Below, piece after piece: positions 7,106-13,617 of a DNA stretch of 14,863 nucleotides. Location of the stretch: contig JALOAS010000080.1 of assembly GCA_023228705.1 (NCBI GenBank), positions 1 through 14,863 on the forward strand. The letters run 5' to 3'. Numbering within the stretch: the first letter of the stretch is position 1; every line of letters begins with the position of its first letter. Source of the DNA: Ottowia sp. GTDB taxonomy: Bacteria > Pseudomonadota > Gammaproteobacteria > Burkholderiales > Burkholderiaceae_C. The translations under genes were made by a program, and so were the position numbers. The notes beneath the pieces are model-generated. The model ran no database searches, was not told where the DNA came from, and saw only the letters and a list, made by a program, of their open reading frames with translations.

Positions 7106-7246
7106 TCAAGCGGTGGCCTTTTCGCTGCTGAGTTTCTCGCAGGCGGCCAGCGCAGCTGCAGCATCCATGAGGCTGGGGCTGCCACCCATATAGATCCATA
7201 GGCCCGACATCTCCTGCACTACCGCAGGGCTGACGCCGCACCGAAT
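7106..7246 (-). pseudogene. Orphan C-terminal fragment, possibly carboxymuconolactone-decarboxylase-like
   Basis: On the minus strand a short frame of about 46 residues from I(17 of the frame) onwards reads like a real protein end: GVSPAVVQEM, a hydrophobic GLWIYMGGSP, then an alanine-rich helix MDAAAALAACEKL, then a stop. The layout of a helix beginning 'GVSPxVVxE', a GG turn and a final Ala-rich helix recalls the C-terminus of AhpD/carboxymuconolactone decarboxylase proteins. No matching N-terminal part or start with a ribosome site is present upstream (7247-7386), so I treat it as a remnant. It could instead be a small unknown gene (a longer frame begins at 7294). Confidence 0.35.
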
Positions 7247-7386
7247 CGATTGTAGAAAGACAACGACGATAGACCTGCCACTTTGCACTTTCACTGCTGG
7301 GCGCGAATCAGCGTCGAGCGCGTACGGCTTTCCTGCTCCTCAACGATTGACGCGGAGAAAGCGTGTATCCGTGCGTGCTGGCCGGC

Positions 7387-8529
7387 TTATGATGATGCCG
7401 GGTCGCTCTTTTTTGTCTCAAAACCCAGCCGTGCCCGGATTTCTTGCGTGTGCTCACCGTGCTCGGCAAAGTGCAGCCTGGGCTGGCCGGGCTCGCGTGC
7501 GAAGCGTATGGGCGTGCCGATGTTGTCGACGCCATCGTCGCCGGTGACCACCATGCCGCGCTCGCGCAGCAACGGCTGCTGCCATGCCTCATGCAACTGC
7601 AGCACGGGCGCGTAGCAAACGCCCTTGTCGGACAGAAACTTGTCCCACGCATCGCGCGTGCGCGTGGCAAACGTGGCGCGCAGGAAATCCCTGACCGGCT
7701 CCTGCTCCGGGCCCCAGGGCTTGCGGCACACATCAATCAGGTCCGGGCGGCCCAGCGCGGTGAGCAGGTTCTCCACAAACTTCATCTCGGCGCCAGACAG
7801 CACGATGTGCTTGTCGTCCTGCGTGCGGTAGACCTCGTAGAAGGCGGCACCGCCATAAAGACGCTCGCGCGTCAGATCGGGCGACTCGCCTTTTTCTATC
7901 ACGGGGCTGACGATGTGCGGCAGCCAGGAAACCAGCGCATCGACCATGGACACGTCGATGTGGTCACCCTGCCCGGTCTTTGCGCGCCGCAGCAGCGCCA
8001 TGAGGATGCCGATCAGCGCGTTGGAGGCGGCGGCGATGTCGGACATGGGCAGGTTCGGCAACGCCGGCTCGCGGCCGCCCGCCTGCAGGCTCAGCACCCC
8101 CGTGAGCGCCTGCGCTCCCAGATCGTGCGACGGCCGCTGCGCCAGCGGGCCGCTCTGTCCAAAGGCCGACAGCGAGCAATAGACGATGCCCTCGTTGATG
8201 GCGCGCGCCGTTTCGTAGCCGAGCCCCAGCCGGTCCATGACACCGGGACGGAACGAGTCAATGACGACGTCGGCTTCGGCAAGCAACCGCTTGAAGATGT
8301 CCTTGCCCTCGGCCGACTTCAGGTCCAGCACCAGCGATTTCTTGCCGCGCTGCGTATTGCGGAAATAGGCGCTGAACCCGGCCACGGGCGGGCCCAGGTG
8401 GCGGGTGGGCTCGCCCTCGGCGCTCTCTATCTTGATGACGTTTGCGCCATGGTCGGCCATCATCAGGCCAACCCAGGGGCCGGGCAAAAAGCGGGACAGG
8501 TCCAGGACCCTGATGCCGTCGAGTTTCAA
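7387..8529 (-). CDS. Family III CoA-transferase (CaiB/BaiF)
   Basis: It transfers CoA between carboxylic acids in the manner of formyl-CoA transferase and CaiB. The beginning LKLDGIRVLDLSRFLPGPW is the family's N-terminal block. ADHGANVIKIE, NTQRGKKSLVLDLK and VIDSFRPGVMDRLGLGY follow, and the catalytic aspartate lies in PSHDLGAQALTG (D148 counted from the upstream ATG). I place the start at TTG 8529. GGGGAG lies seven bases before it (complement of 8537-8542), and homologues begin at this point, giving 380 residues. An ATG 12 codons upstream (8565) is possible but has a poor ribosome site. It lies about 130 bases downstream of the CDGSH/glutamate-synthase-like gene on the same strand, so co-transcription is likely. 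The acid substrate cannot be inferred. Confidence 0.88.
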   Translation of the reverse strand: MKLDGIRVLDLSRFLPGPWVGLMMADHGANVIKIESAEGEPTRHLGPPVAGFSAYFRNTQRGKKSLVLDLKSAEGKDIFKRLLAEADVVIDSFRPGVMDRLGLGYETARAINEGIVYCSLSAFGQSGPLAQRPSHDLGAQALTGVLSLQAGGREPALPNLPMSDIAAASNALIGILMALLRRAKTGQGDHIDVSMVDALVSWLPHIVSPVIEKGESPDLTRERLYGGAAFYEVYRTQDDKHIVLSGAEMKFVENLLTALGRPDLIDVCRKPWGPEQEPVRDFLRATFATRTRDAWDKFLSDKGVCYAPVLQLHEAWQQPLLRERGMVVTGDDGVDNIGTPIRFAREPGQPRLHFAEHGEHTQEIRARLGFETKKSDPASS

Positions 8530-8536
8530 GTCGGTG

Positions 8537-8542
8537 CTCCCC
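8537..8542 (-). promoter_or_regulatory. Ribosome binding site supporting a TTG start
   Basis: On the minus strand GGGGAG sits seven bases upstream of TTG at 8529-8527. The upstream ATG at 8565 has only GGGG two bases away, which is too close. This decides the start of the CoA-transferase. Confidence 0.55.
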
Positions 8543-8657
8543 TTGATCTGTGCTGGATGACGCATGACCCCGGCGCTTGCGGGCCGTTGCCGATGGCGGC
8601 GCTGCCGTCACTGATGCCGCGCCGCGGCGGGGTCCCTGGTCATGCCGACGAGTCGGC

Positions 8658-10280
8658 TCAGCGATCCAGCCTGAACCCCGACCATGCGATGCCGGCCAGA
8701 TCGGCCAGCTCCTTGTGCCAGCTGGCCAGGTCCTCGCGCGCAAACTGGTTCAGGTGGTCGTGGCCGCAGGCGCGCGCCATGACCTGCATGAGCTGCACGC
8801 TGGCGTCCAGGAAGGTGGCGAGCTTCTTGGTCGACGCGGCGACGTCCAGCCGCTTGCGCAGGCGCGGATCCTGCGTGGCAACGCCGGTGGGGCAGCGGTT
8901 GGTGTGGCAGATGCGCGCACCCACGCAACCCACCGCCTGCATGGCCGAGTTGGCCAGCGCCACGCCGTCGGCGCCCAGCGCCAGCGCCTTGACAAAATCC
9001 ATGTGCGTGCGCAGGCCGCCGGTGATGATGAGCGTGACGCGGCCGCTGGCACCCAGCTTGTCCAGGCAATGCCGCGCCCGCGCCAGCGCCGGGATGGTCG
9101 GCACCGAGATGTGGTTGCGGAACATCAGCGGCGCGTCGCCCGTGCCGCCGCCGCGGCCGTCCAGGATGATGTAGTCGGCGCCGGCCTGCACGGCAAAGGC
9201 GATGTCGCGCTCGATGTGCTGCGCGCTCATCTTGAAGCCCACCGGGATGCCGCCCGAGCGCTCGCGCACGTGGCTTGCAAAGTTGGCAAAGTCGTCGACC
9301 GTATGCAGGTCGGTGAAGGTGGGCGGCGAGTCGGCGTTGCGGCCCTCGGGCAGCTTGCGGATCTCGGCAATGCGGCCGACGACCTTGCTGCCCGGCAGGT
9401 GGCCGCCGGTGCCGGTCTTGGCCGACTGGCCGCACTTGAAGTGAAACGCCTGCACCAGCTCGAGCAACTCGTCGCTGTAGCCGAATTTGGCCGACGCATA
9501 TTCCAGCATGTAGCGGCTGTTGGCCTGCTGCGACTCGGGCAGCATGCCGCCCTCGCCCGAGCTGATCGCGGTGCCGGCCAGTTCGGCGCCCTGCGCCAGC
9601 GCCAGCTTGGCTTCTTCCGACAGCGCGCCAAAGCTCATGTCGCTGACAAGGAGCGGGATCTTCAGCTGCAGCGGTTTCTTTGCTTCCGGGCCTATGACCA
9701 GGTCGGTGCCCACCGCCACGTCTTCCATCAGCGGCTGCGTGGCCAGTTGCGCCGTCATGATCTGGATGTCGTTCCAGTCGGGCAGCTCGCTGCGCGGGAC
9801 GCCCATGGCGTCCATGGGACCGTAGGGGCCCATCTGGCTCAGCCCCTCGCGCGCCAGGCGGTGGATGAACGCAACGGTGGGCTCCTCCGGCGTTGGCACG
9901 GCGTCGGGCGCGACGTTGCCGTCATCGGCTTGCGCTGTCGGCGCCGCCGGCCCGGCGACACCCCCACCTTGCGGCTTGAGCCCGAAGGCACGCGCCACGC
10001 TGGTATTGGCATCCAGCACGAAGCCATGACCCACCTGGTGCTGCGGCACCTGCTTGTGGTGGCCGTCACAGTACGGGCCGTCGTGCGTCTGCTTGCACTG
10101 GCACAGCCACGCGTCGCCGTCCTGCTCGGCGGTGAACGCCATGGGTGTGAACCCCGTGCCGCGGTGCGATCCGTCGCAAAACGGCTGGTTCTTCGAGCGT
10201 CCGCAGCGGCACCAGTAATACTCGGTGCCGGCCTTGAGCGCGACCTTGGCGGGCCTGGCCGCGGCAACGACGGGTTTCAT
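8658..10280 (-). CDS. FMN-binding glutamate-synthase-like protein with two N-terminal CDGSH iron-sulfur motifs
   Basis: The 540-residue protein begins with two CDGSH-type [2Fe-2S] motifs: CRCGRSKNQPFCDGSH (24-39; ligands C24, C26, C35, H39) and CQCKQTHDGPYCDGHH (60-75; C60, C62, C71, H75). After a Pro/Ala-rich linker (about 95-140), the rest matches the central and FMN-binding region of glutamate synthase large subunit: SDMSFGALSEEAK, ISSGEGGMLPES, KTGTGGHLPGSKV, DYIILDGRGGGTGDAP. It ends with the three-cysteine site C452-x5-C458-x4-C463 (CVGARICHTNRCPTGVATQ) typical of the GltB [3Fe-4S] cluster. It lacks the glutamine amidotransferase domain of GltB. The family includes stand-alone oxidoreductases of unclear substrate. 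GGGAGAA about seven bases upstream supports the ATG. The CoA-transferase follows on the same strand. Confidence 0.9.
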   Translation of the reverse strand: MKPVVAAARPAKVALKAGTEYYWCRCGRSKNQPFCDGSHRGTGFTPMAFTAEQDGDAWLCQCKQTHDGPYCDGHHKQVPQHQVGHGFVLDANTSVARAFGLKPQGGGVAGPAAPTAQADDGNVAPDAVPTPEEPTVAFIHRLAREGLSQMGPYGPMDAMGVPRSELPDWNDIQIMTAQLATQPLMEDVAVGTDLVIGPEAKKPLQLKIPLLVSDMSFGALSEEAKLALAQGAELAGTAISSGEGGMLPESQQANSRYMLEYASAKFGYSDELLELVQAFHFKCGQSAKTGTGGHLPGSKVVGRIAEIRKLPEGRNADSPPTFTDLHTVDDFANFASHVRERSGGIPVGFKMSAQHIERDIAFAVQAGADYIILDGRGGGTGDAPLMFRNHISVPTIPALARARHCLDKLGASGRVTLIITGGLRTHMDFVKALALGADGVALANSAMQAVGCVGARICHTNRCPTGVATQDPRLRKRLDVAASTKKLATFLDASVQLMQVMARACGHDHLNQFAREDLASWHKELADLAGIAWSGFRLDR

Positions 10281-10363
10281 GCAAGGATTCTCCCGGATCG
10301 GTCGGCTGTCTGTTCCGGACAGGCGCTGCGCGAGACGGGCGCCCGCCGCAACGCCTGTTCACG

Positions 10364-10837
10364 TCAAAAGGGAATGTCGTCGTCCATGTCGTCAAAGGGT
10401 GAGGCACCCGATGATGGCGACGCGGCAGGTGCGGGCGTCGGGCGCGCTGCCGGCGCGGAGGCTCTGAAATCAGCGCCATCGTCAGGGTGCGGCGCGCCGG
10501 CCCCCTCCCGGGAGCCCAGCATCTGCATCTGTTCGACTCGAATTTCGGTAAAGAAACGGTCCTGGCCATCCTGGCCTTGGTACTTGCGCGTGCGGATGCG
10601 GCCCTCGACGTAAATCTGGCTGCCCTTGCGCAAATACTGCCCGGCAATCTCAGCCAGGCGACCACTGAACACAAGGTTGTGCCACTCGGTTTCGTCGCGC
10701 ATTTCACCGCTTTGCTTGTCGCGCCACTTGCGGCTGGTGGCCATGGAAACATTGGCAACCTGGCCGCCGTTCGGGAAGCTGCGCATCTCCGGGTCACGGC
10801 CCAGGTTGCCGACGAGGATGACTTTGTTGACTGACAT
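10364..10837 (-). CDS. ssb: Single-stranded DNA-binding protein
   Basis: This is SSB, which coats single-stranded DNA during replication, repair and recombination. The protein of 157 residues starts MSVNKVILVGNLGRDPEMR, the canonical SSB beginning, carries the OB-fold block ETEWHNLVFSGRLAEIAGQY and KGSQIYVEGRIRTRKYQ, has a Pro/Ala/Ser-rich linker (about 110-148), and ends in the acidic protein-interaction tip DDMDDDIPF. The frame extends nine codons further up, but the start at MSVNK matches the family. Perfect 7-base arms ACAGGCG/CGCCTGT (10319-10325 and 10352-10358) lie just after the stop but have no T-run. The neighbourhood with the MFS gene and uvrA matches the arrangement known in Burkholderiales. 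Confidence 0.97.
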   Translation of the reverse strand: MSVNKVILVGNLGRDPEMRSFPNGGQVANVSMATSRKWRDKQSGEMRDETEWHNLVFSGRLAEIAGQYLRKGSQIYVEGRIRTRKYQGQDGQDRFFTEIRVEQMQMLGSREGAGAPHPDDGADFRASAPAARPTPAPAASPSSGASPFDDMDDDIPF

Positions 10838-11059
10838 GGTGGTTCCGGTTGCTATGGGCTGCAATCAGCGTGGGTGGGTGGATGGATGGTGACATTGTGC
10901 CGCATGGTGAGCGGCGGGCCGCCCCGGGTCGGCGGCGCACGATGTCCACGCCTGTGTGGGCGGCAGTGGTTGTGGCGGTTTGGGATGTGACTGGCGTGGG
11001 CGAGGGCTTTTTCTCATGTCGGTGCTGAGTATGGTGGAGACCGTGTCTTGCAAAAGTGG
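10838..11059. other. Upstream region of ssb
   Basis: No gene is supported here. It should hold the ssb promoter on the minus strand. A weak candidate is TTGCAA with CATACT about 15 bases later, near 11030-11055, but the spacing is short. I see no LexA-type operator (CTGT-N8-ACAG). Confidence 0.3.
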
Positions 11060-11084
11060 TTTGCCGGGCGCACATCCCGGCAAA
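11060..11084 (-). terminator. Hairpin after the MFS gene
   Basis: TTTGCCGGG (11060-11068) pairs perfectly with CCCGGCAAA (11076-11084) around a seven-base loop, about 33 bases after the MFS stop codon. On the minus strand the stem is followed by CCACTTTTG, a short imperfect U-tract. It is probably the MFS gene's terminator and separates it from ssb. Confidence 0.55.
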
Positions 11085-11117
11085 CGCCTTCAAAAAAAGC
11101 TCATCATCACTATCCTG

Positions 11118-12335
11118 TCAGTGCCTGCGCGCCGGCATGGGCTGCGCCCAGCCCACCAGCAGCCACAGCAGCACCAGCAGCAGCGTGGCGCCAAACAGGC
11201 CGCTGCTGCCCAGCACCTTGACCAGCCAGCCACCCAGCGCGCCGCCGGCAAACAAGCCAACGGACTGCATGGTGTTGTAGACGCCCAGCGCCGCACCACG
11301 GGCGTGCGCGGGCGCCAGCTGCGAGACCAGGCTGGGCTGGCTGGCTTCCAGGATATTGAATGCAACAAAGAACGCGAGCAGGACCAGGCCCACGGCCCAG
11401 ATGCCCGGCATGCGCGGCGCCAGCAGCAGGAACAGCAATTGCACAACGGCAAGCAGCGCGATGGAGCTGCGCCACACCGCCAGCAGGTGGCCATGGCGCT
11501 CGGCGGCAAACAGCCCACCCAGCAACACGAACGACCCCAGCACCGCCGGCAGGTAGACATGCCAATGCTGCGCCTGCGCCAGCCCCGCGTCTTCCAGCAG
11601 CCCCGGCACGATGATCCACATGGACATCTGCACCGTATGCAGCACGAAGACGCCCAGGCTGAGCCGCCACAGCGCTGGATGCAACCACACGTCCGCGAGT
11701 CGGCCCTTGGGTACGTCGGCATGCCTGACCGGCTCCTGTGGCGTCCACAGCAGGACCACGACGATGGCACCCAGCGAGAGCAGCACGGTGAAGGTGAACA
11801 GGCCAGAGAGGCCCACCCAGCCCGCCAGCGGCGGCGCCAGCATGAGCGAGACGGCAAAGGTAAGCCCTATGCTCACGCCCACCAGCGCCATGCCCTTGGT
11901 GCGCACCTCGTCGCGCGTGAGATCGGCCAGCAGCGCGGTCACCGCGGCTGAAATGGCACCGGCTCCCTGCAGCGCACGGCCGGCAATGAGCCCGTAGATG
12001 CTGTCGGCAAACGCCGCGATCATGCCGCCGGCGGCAAACACGAGCAGGCCCATGACAATGACCTTCTTGCGCCCGATTCGGTCGGATGCCACGCCAAACG
12101 GCGCCTGCAGCAGCGCCTGCGTCAGGCCATAGATGCCCAGCCCCAGCCCGATCAGCGCCGGATCGCTGCCGCCGCGGTAGTTGACCGCCTCCAGCGCAAA
12201 GACCGGCAGCACCAGGAACAGGCCGAGCATGCGCAGCGCAAATACGGCCGCCATCGAGATGCTGGCGCGCCGCTCGGCCGAGGTCATGCGATGCGCGGCC
12301 GGGGCGGCCATGGGGGTGGCTTGAGAGACAGGCAC
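11118..12335 (-). CDS. Major facilitator superfamily transporter, YajR-like
   Basis: The protein of up to 405 residues has about 12 hydrophobic helices and the MFS motif A between helices 2 and 3 (FGVASDRIGRKK, about 80-91). The blocks LFLVLPVFALEAV, PALIGLGLGIYGLTQALLQAPFG and AGRALQGAGAISAAVTALLADL are those of YajR-type drug/H+ antiporter-like transporters. The C-terminal ferredoxin-like domain of E. coli YajR is absent. The 12335 start is GTG. ATG codons at 12311 and 12287 (MTSAERRASIS) are equally possible, and none has a strong ribosome site. It lies between ssb and uvrA, the usual Burkholderiales position. The substrate is unknown. A hairpin follows the stop. Confidence 0.92.
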   Translation of the reverse strand: MPVSQATPMAAPAAHRMTSAERRASISMAAVFALRMLGLFLVLPVFALEAVNYRGGSDPALIGLGLGIYGLTQALLQAPFGVASDRIGRKKVIVMGLLVFAAGGMIAAFADSIYGLIAGRALQGAGAISAAVTALLADLTRDEVRTKGMALVGVSIGLTFAVSLMLAPPLAGWVGLSGLFTFTVLLSLGAIVVVLLWTPQEPVRHADVPKGRLADVWLHPALWRLSLGVFVLHTVQMSMWIIVPGLLEDAGLAQAQHWHVYLPAVLGSFVLLGGLFAAERHGHLLAVWRSSIALLAVVQLLFLLLAPRMPGIWAVGLVLLAFFVAFNILEASQPSLVSQLAPAHARGAALGVYNTMQSVGLFAGGALGGWLVKVLGSSGLFGATLLLVLLWLLVGWAQPMPARRH

Positions 12336-12413
12336 AATAGGCTTCAGACAAAACCGGCAGGCGCCGGCAAGCGCTTATTTTCCAACATCGCCGTGGCGGA
12401 CCGTCAACACACC

Positions 12414-12911
12414 ATGAAAACCCCCATCCGCATCCTCCTTCTGGCCGCCAGCCTGGCGCTGCTCAGCGCCTGCGCGCAGCAACCCACGGCGCAGGCGCCC
12501 GGACCGGAAGTCGCGCAGGCACTGCAGGCGTTTCCGCCGGCCGAACCCGGTTACCGGCGCCACGTCATCGTGCTGCCGCCGCGCAACGACGAGGACCAGC
12601 GCCGGGTGGAACTGACAGGCGGCAAGGTCATGCCCGTTGACTGCAACGTGCACGGCATGGACGGGCAGTTCAACCAGCAGGACGTGCAGGGATGGGGCTA
12701 CACGTACTGGACGCTGGAGAGCGAGCAGCAGGTGCGCAGCACCATGATGATGTGCCCGGACAACAGGAAGCACGACGCCTTCGTGCAGACCGAGTCGGTG
12801 CTGATCCGCTACAACAGCCGGCTGCCGGTGGTGGTCTTCGTGCCCGAGGGCCTGTCGCTGCGCTGGCGCATCTGGGAGGCGGGCACCATGCACGACGCCC
12901 CGGTGGGCTGA
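12414..12911 (+). CDS. eco: Ecotin, serine protease inhibitor with a lipoprotein signal
   Basis: The 165-residue protein is an ecotin, the periplasmic inhibitor of trypsin-fold serine proteases. The core blocks match ecotin: PAEPGYRRHVIVLPP, KVMPVDCNVHGMDGQF, GWGYTYWTL, STMMMCPD, LIRYNSRLPVVVFVPEG and LRWRIWEA. By comparison with E. coli ecotin, the reactive-site P1 methionine is M111 (S109-T110-M111-M112) and the disulfide pair is C77-C114, the same 37-residue spacing as C50-C87. Unlike the cleaved E. coli protein, the signal ends in the lipobox LLSAC (C20) with Ala at +2, which suggests outer-membrane lipid anchoring. A Gln/Pro/Ala tether follows. The ATG at 12414 fits the signal peptide; the frame is open further upstream but without sense. 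Its stop is 17 bases from that of the convergent DsrE-like gene. Confidence 0.93.
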   Translation: MKTPIRILLLAASLALLSACAQQPTAQAPGPEVAQALQAFPPAEPGYRRHVIVLPPRNDEDQRRVELTGGKVMPVDCNVHGMDGQFNQQDVQGWGYTYWTLESEQQVRSTMMMCPDNRKHDAFVQTESVLIRYNSRLPVVVFVPEGLSLRWRIWEAGTMHDAPVG

Positions 12912-12928
12912 CGGCAGGTGCGGCACGC

Positions 12929-13507
12929 TCAGTCTGCGAAAAACCCGTCCGGATCCTCCAGCGCACGCACGTTGCGCACGTCCAGCGGCTTGGGGTTCAT
13001 GGGCTGGTAACCGCGGCTCTGCCACAGTGCCAGCTCGGCAAACGCCACCGGCACCACGGTGATGAAGCCATGCATGTCCGCGGGCTCAAAGCCGGCGGCG
13101 CGCAGCGCCTGGTTGCACATCTTGAATTGCACGCCCTGCTCGGCCAGCTCGGCCATCTGGTCGACCACGCCCTGGTACTTGACGTAGTTCTCTATGGCAA
13201 ACGCGCGCAGCTCGGGGCCGTGCGTGACGATGACCGTCTCGCCAGCCATCTGGCGCCGCGTGTGCAGGACAAAGCTGTACAGCGCGCCCAGATCACCAGG
13301 GTTTTCGTAATTGACGTCCCAGACCGTGTCGATGGTCGGCGTGGCGTGCAGGTCGACCTGCGCACGGCCATAAGGTGCAAATCCATCGTCAGCCCACGCG
13401 CAGGCTGCAACAAAAGAGAGCAGGCAAACGAGCAACAGGCGCAGCCCTCTCTTCGCCACCGCGCCGCCAATCCACGTTCCTGACCAGGCTGCTCCGGCCA
13501 TGCCCAT
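12929..13507 (-). CDS. Secreted DsrE-like family protein
   Basis: The 192-residue protein has a signal peptide (core LRLLLVCLLSFVAACAWA, probable cleavage after A39). The mature domain has the DsrE/DsrF-like fold pattern: strand ETVIVTHGPELRAF, helix VVDQMAELAEQGVQF, then KMCNQALRAAGF with a single cysteine (C131), and the C-terminal VVPVAFAELALWQSRGY. Exported DsrE-like proteins of this kind are common in proteobacteria and mostly uncharacterised. The cysteine is where sulfur-relay members carry sulfur, so a periplasmic thiol or sulfur role is possible but unproven. The start is ATG 13507 (GAGGAG seven bases upstream) or ATG 13501 (GGAGG six bases upstream). It converges on the ecotin gene and diverges from uvrA. 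Confidence 0.82.
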   Translation of the reverse strand: MGMAGAAWSGTWIGGAVAKRGLRLLLVCLLSFVAACAWADDGFAPYGRAQVDLHATPTIDTVWDVNYENPGDLGALYSFVLHTRRQMAGETVIVTHGPELRAFAIENYVKYQGVVDQMAELAEQGVQFKMCNQALRAAGFEPADMHGFITVVPVAFAELALWQSRGYQPMNPKPLDVRNVRALEDPDGFFAD

Positions 13508-13558
13508 CCTCCATCTCCTCGTCTTCCATCAATCGCCTGGCACGGGCCAGGCTCAGGC

Positions 13559-13587
13559 TGGCAATGATGCGCCATGGCACCGATAAT
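13559..13587 (+). promoter_or_regulatory. Candidate uvrA promoter
   Basis: GATAAT at 13582-13587 matches the -10 consensus at five of six positions, with TGGCAA (three of six) 17 bases upstream. It would start transcription about 25 bases before the uvrA ATG. I see no LexA-like CTGT-N8-ACAG box in the 110-base divergent gap, so SOS control is not supported here. Confidence 0.35.
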
Positions 13588-13617
13588 GAAGGGTTGCGCA
13601 ATTTTTTGCAAACGGCG

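Noticed and set aside
7444..10613. Two very long + strand open frames (576 and 678 codons) opposite the CoA-transferase and glutamate-synthase-like genes
   Set aside because: They lie antisense to genes with clear motifs, their translations are rich in Arg, Ala, Gln and His with no recognisable domain, and long antisense frames are expected at this GC content.
13508..13617. LexA/SOS box upstream of uvrA
   Set aside because: I found no CTGT-N8-ACAG-like sequence in the divergent gap.
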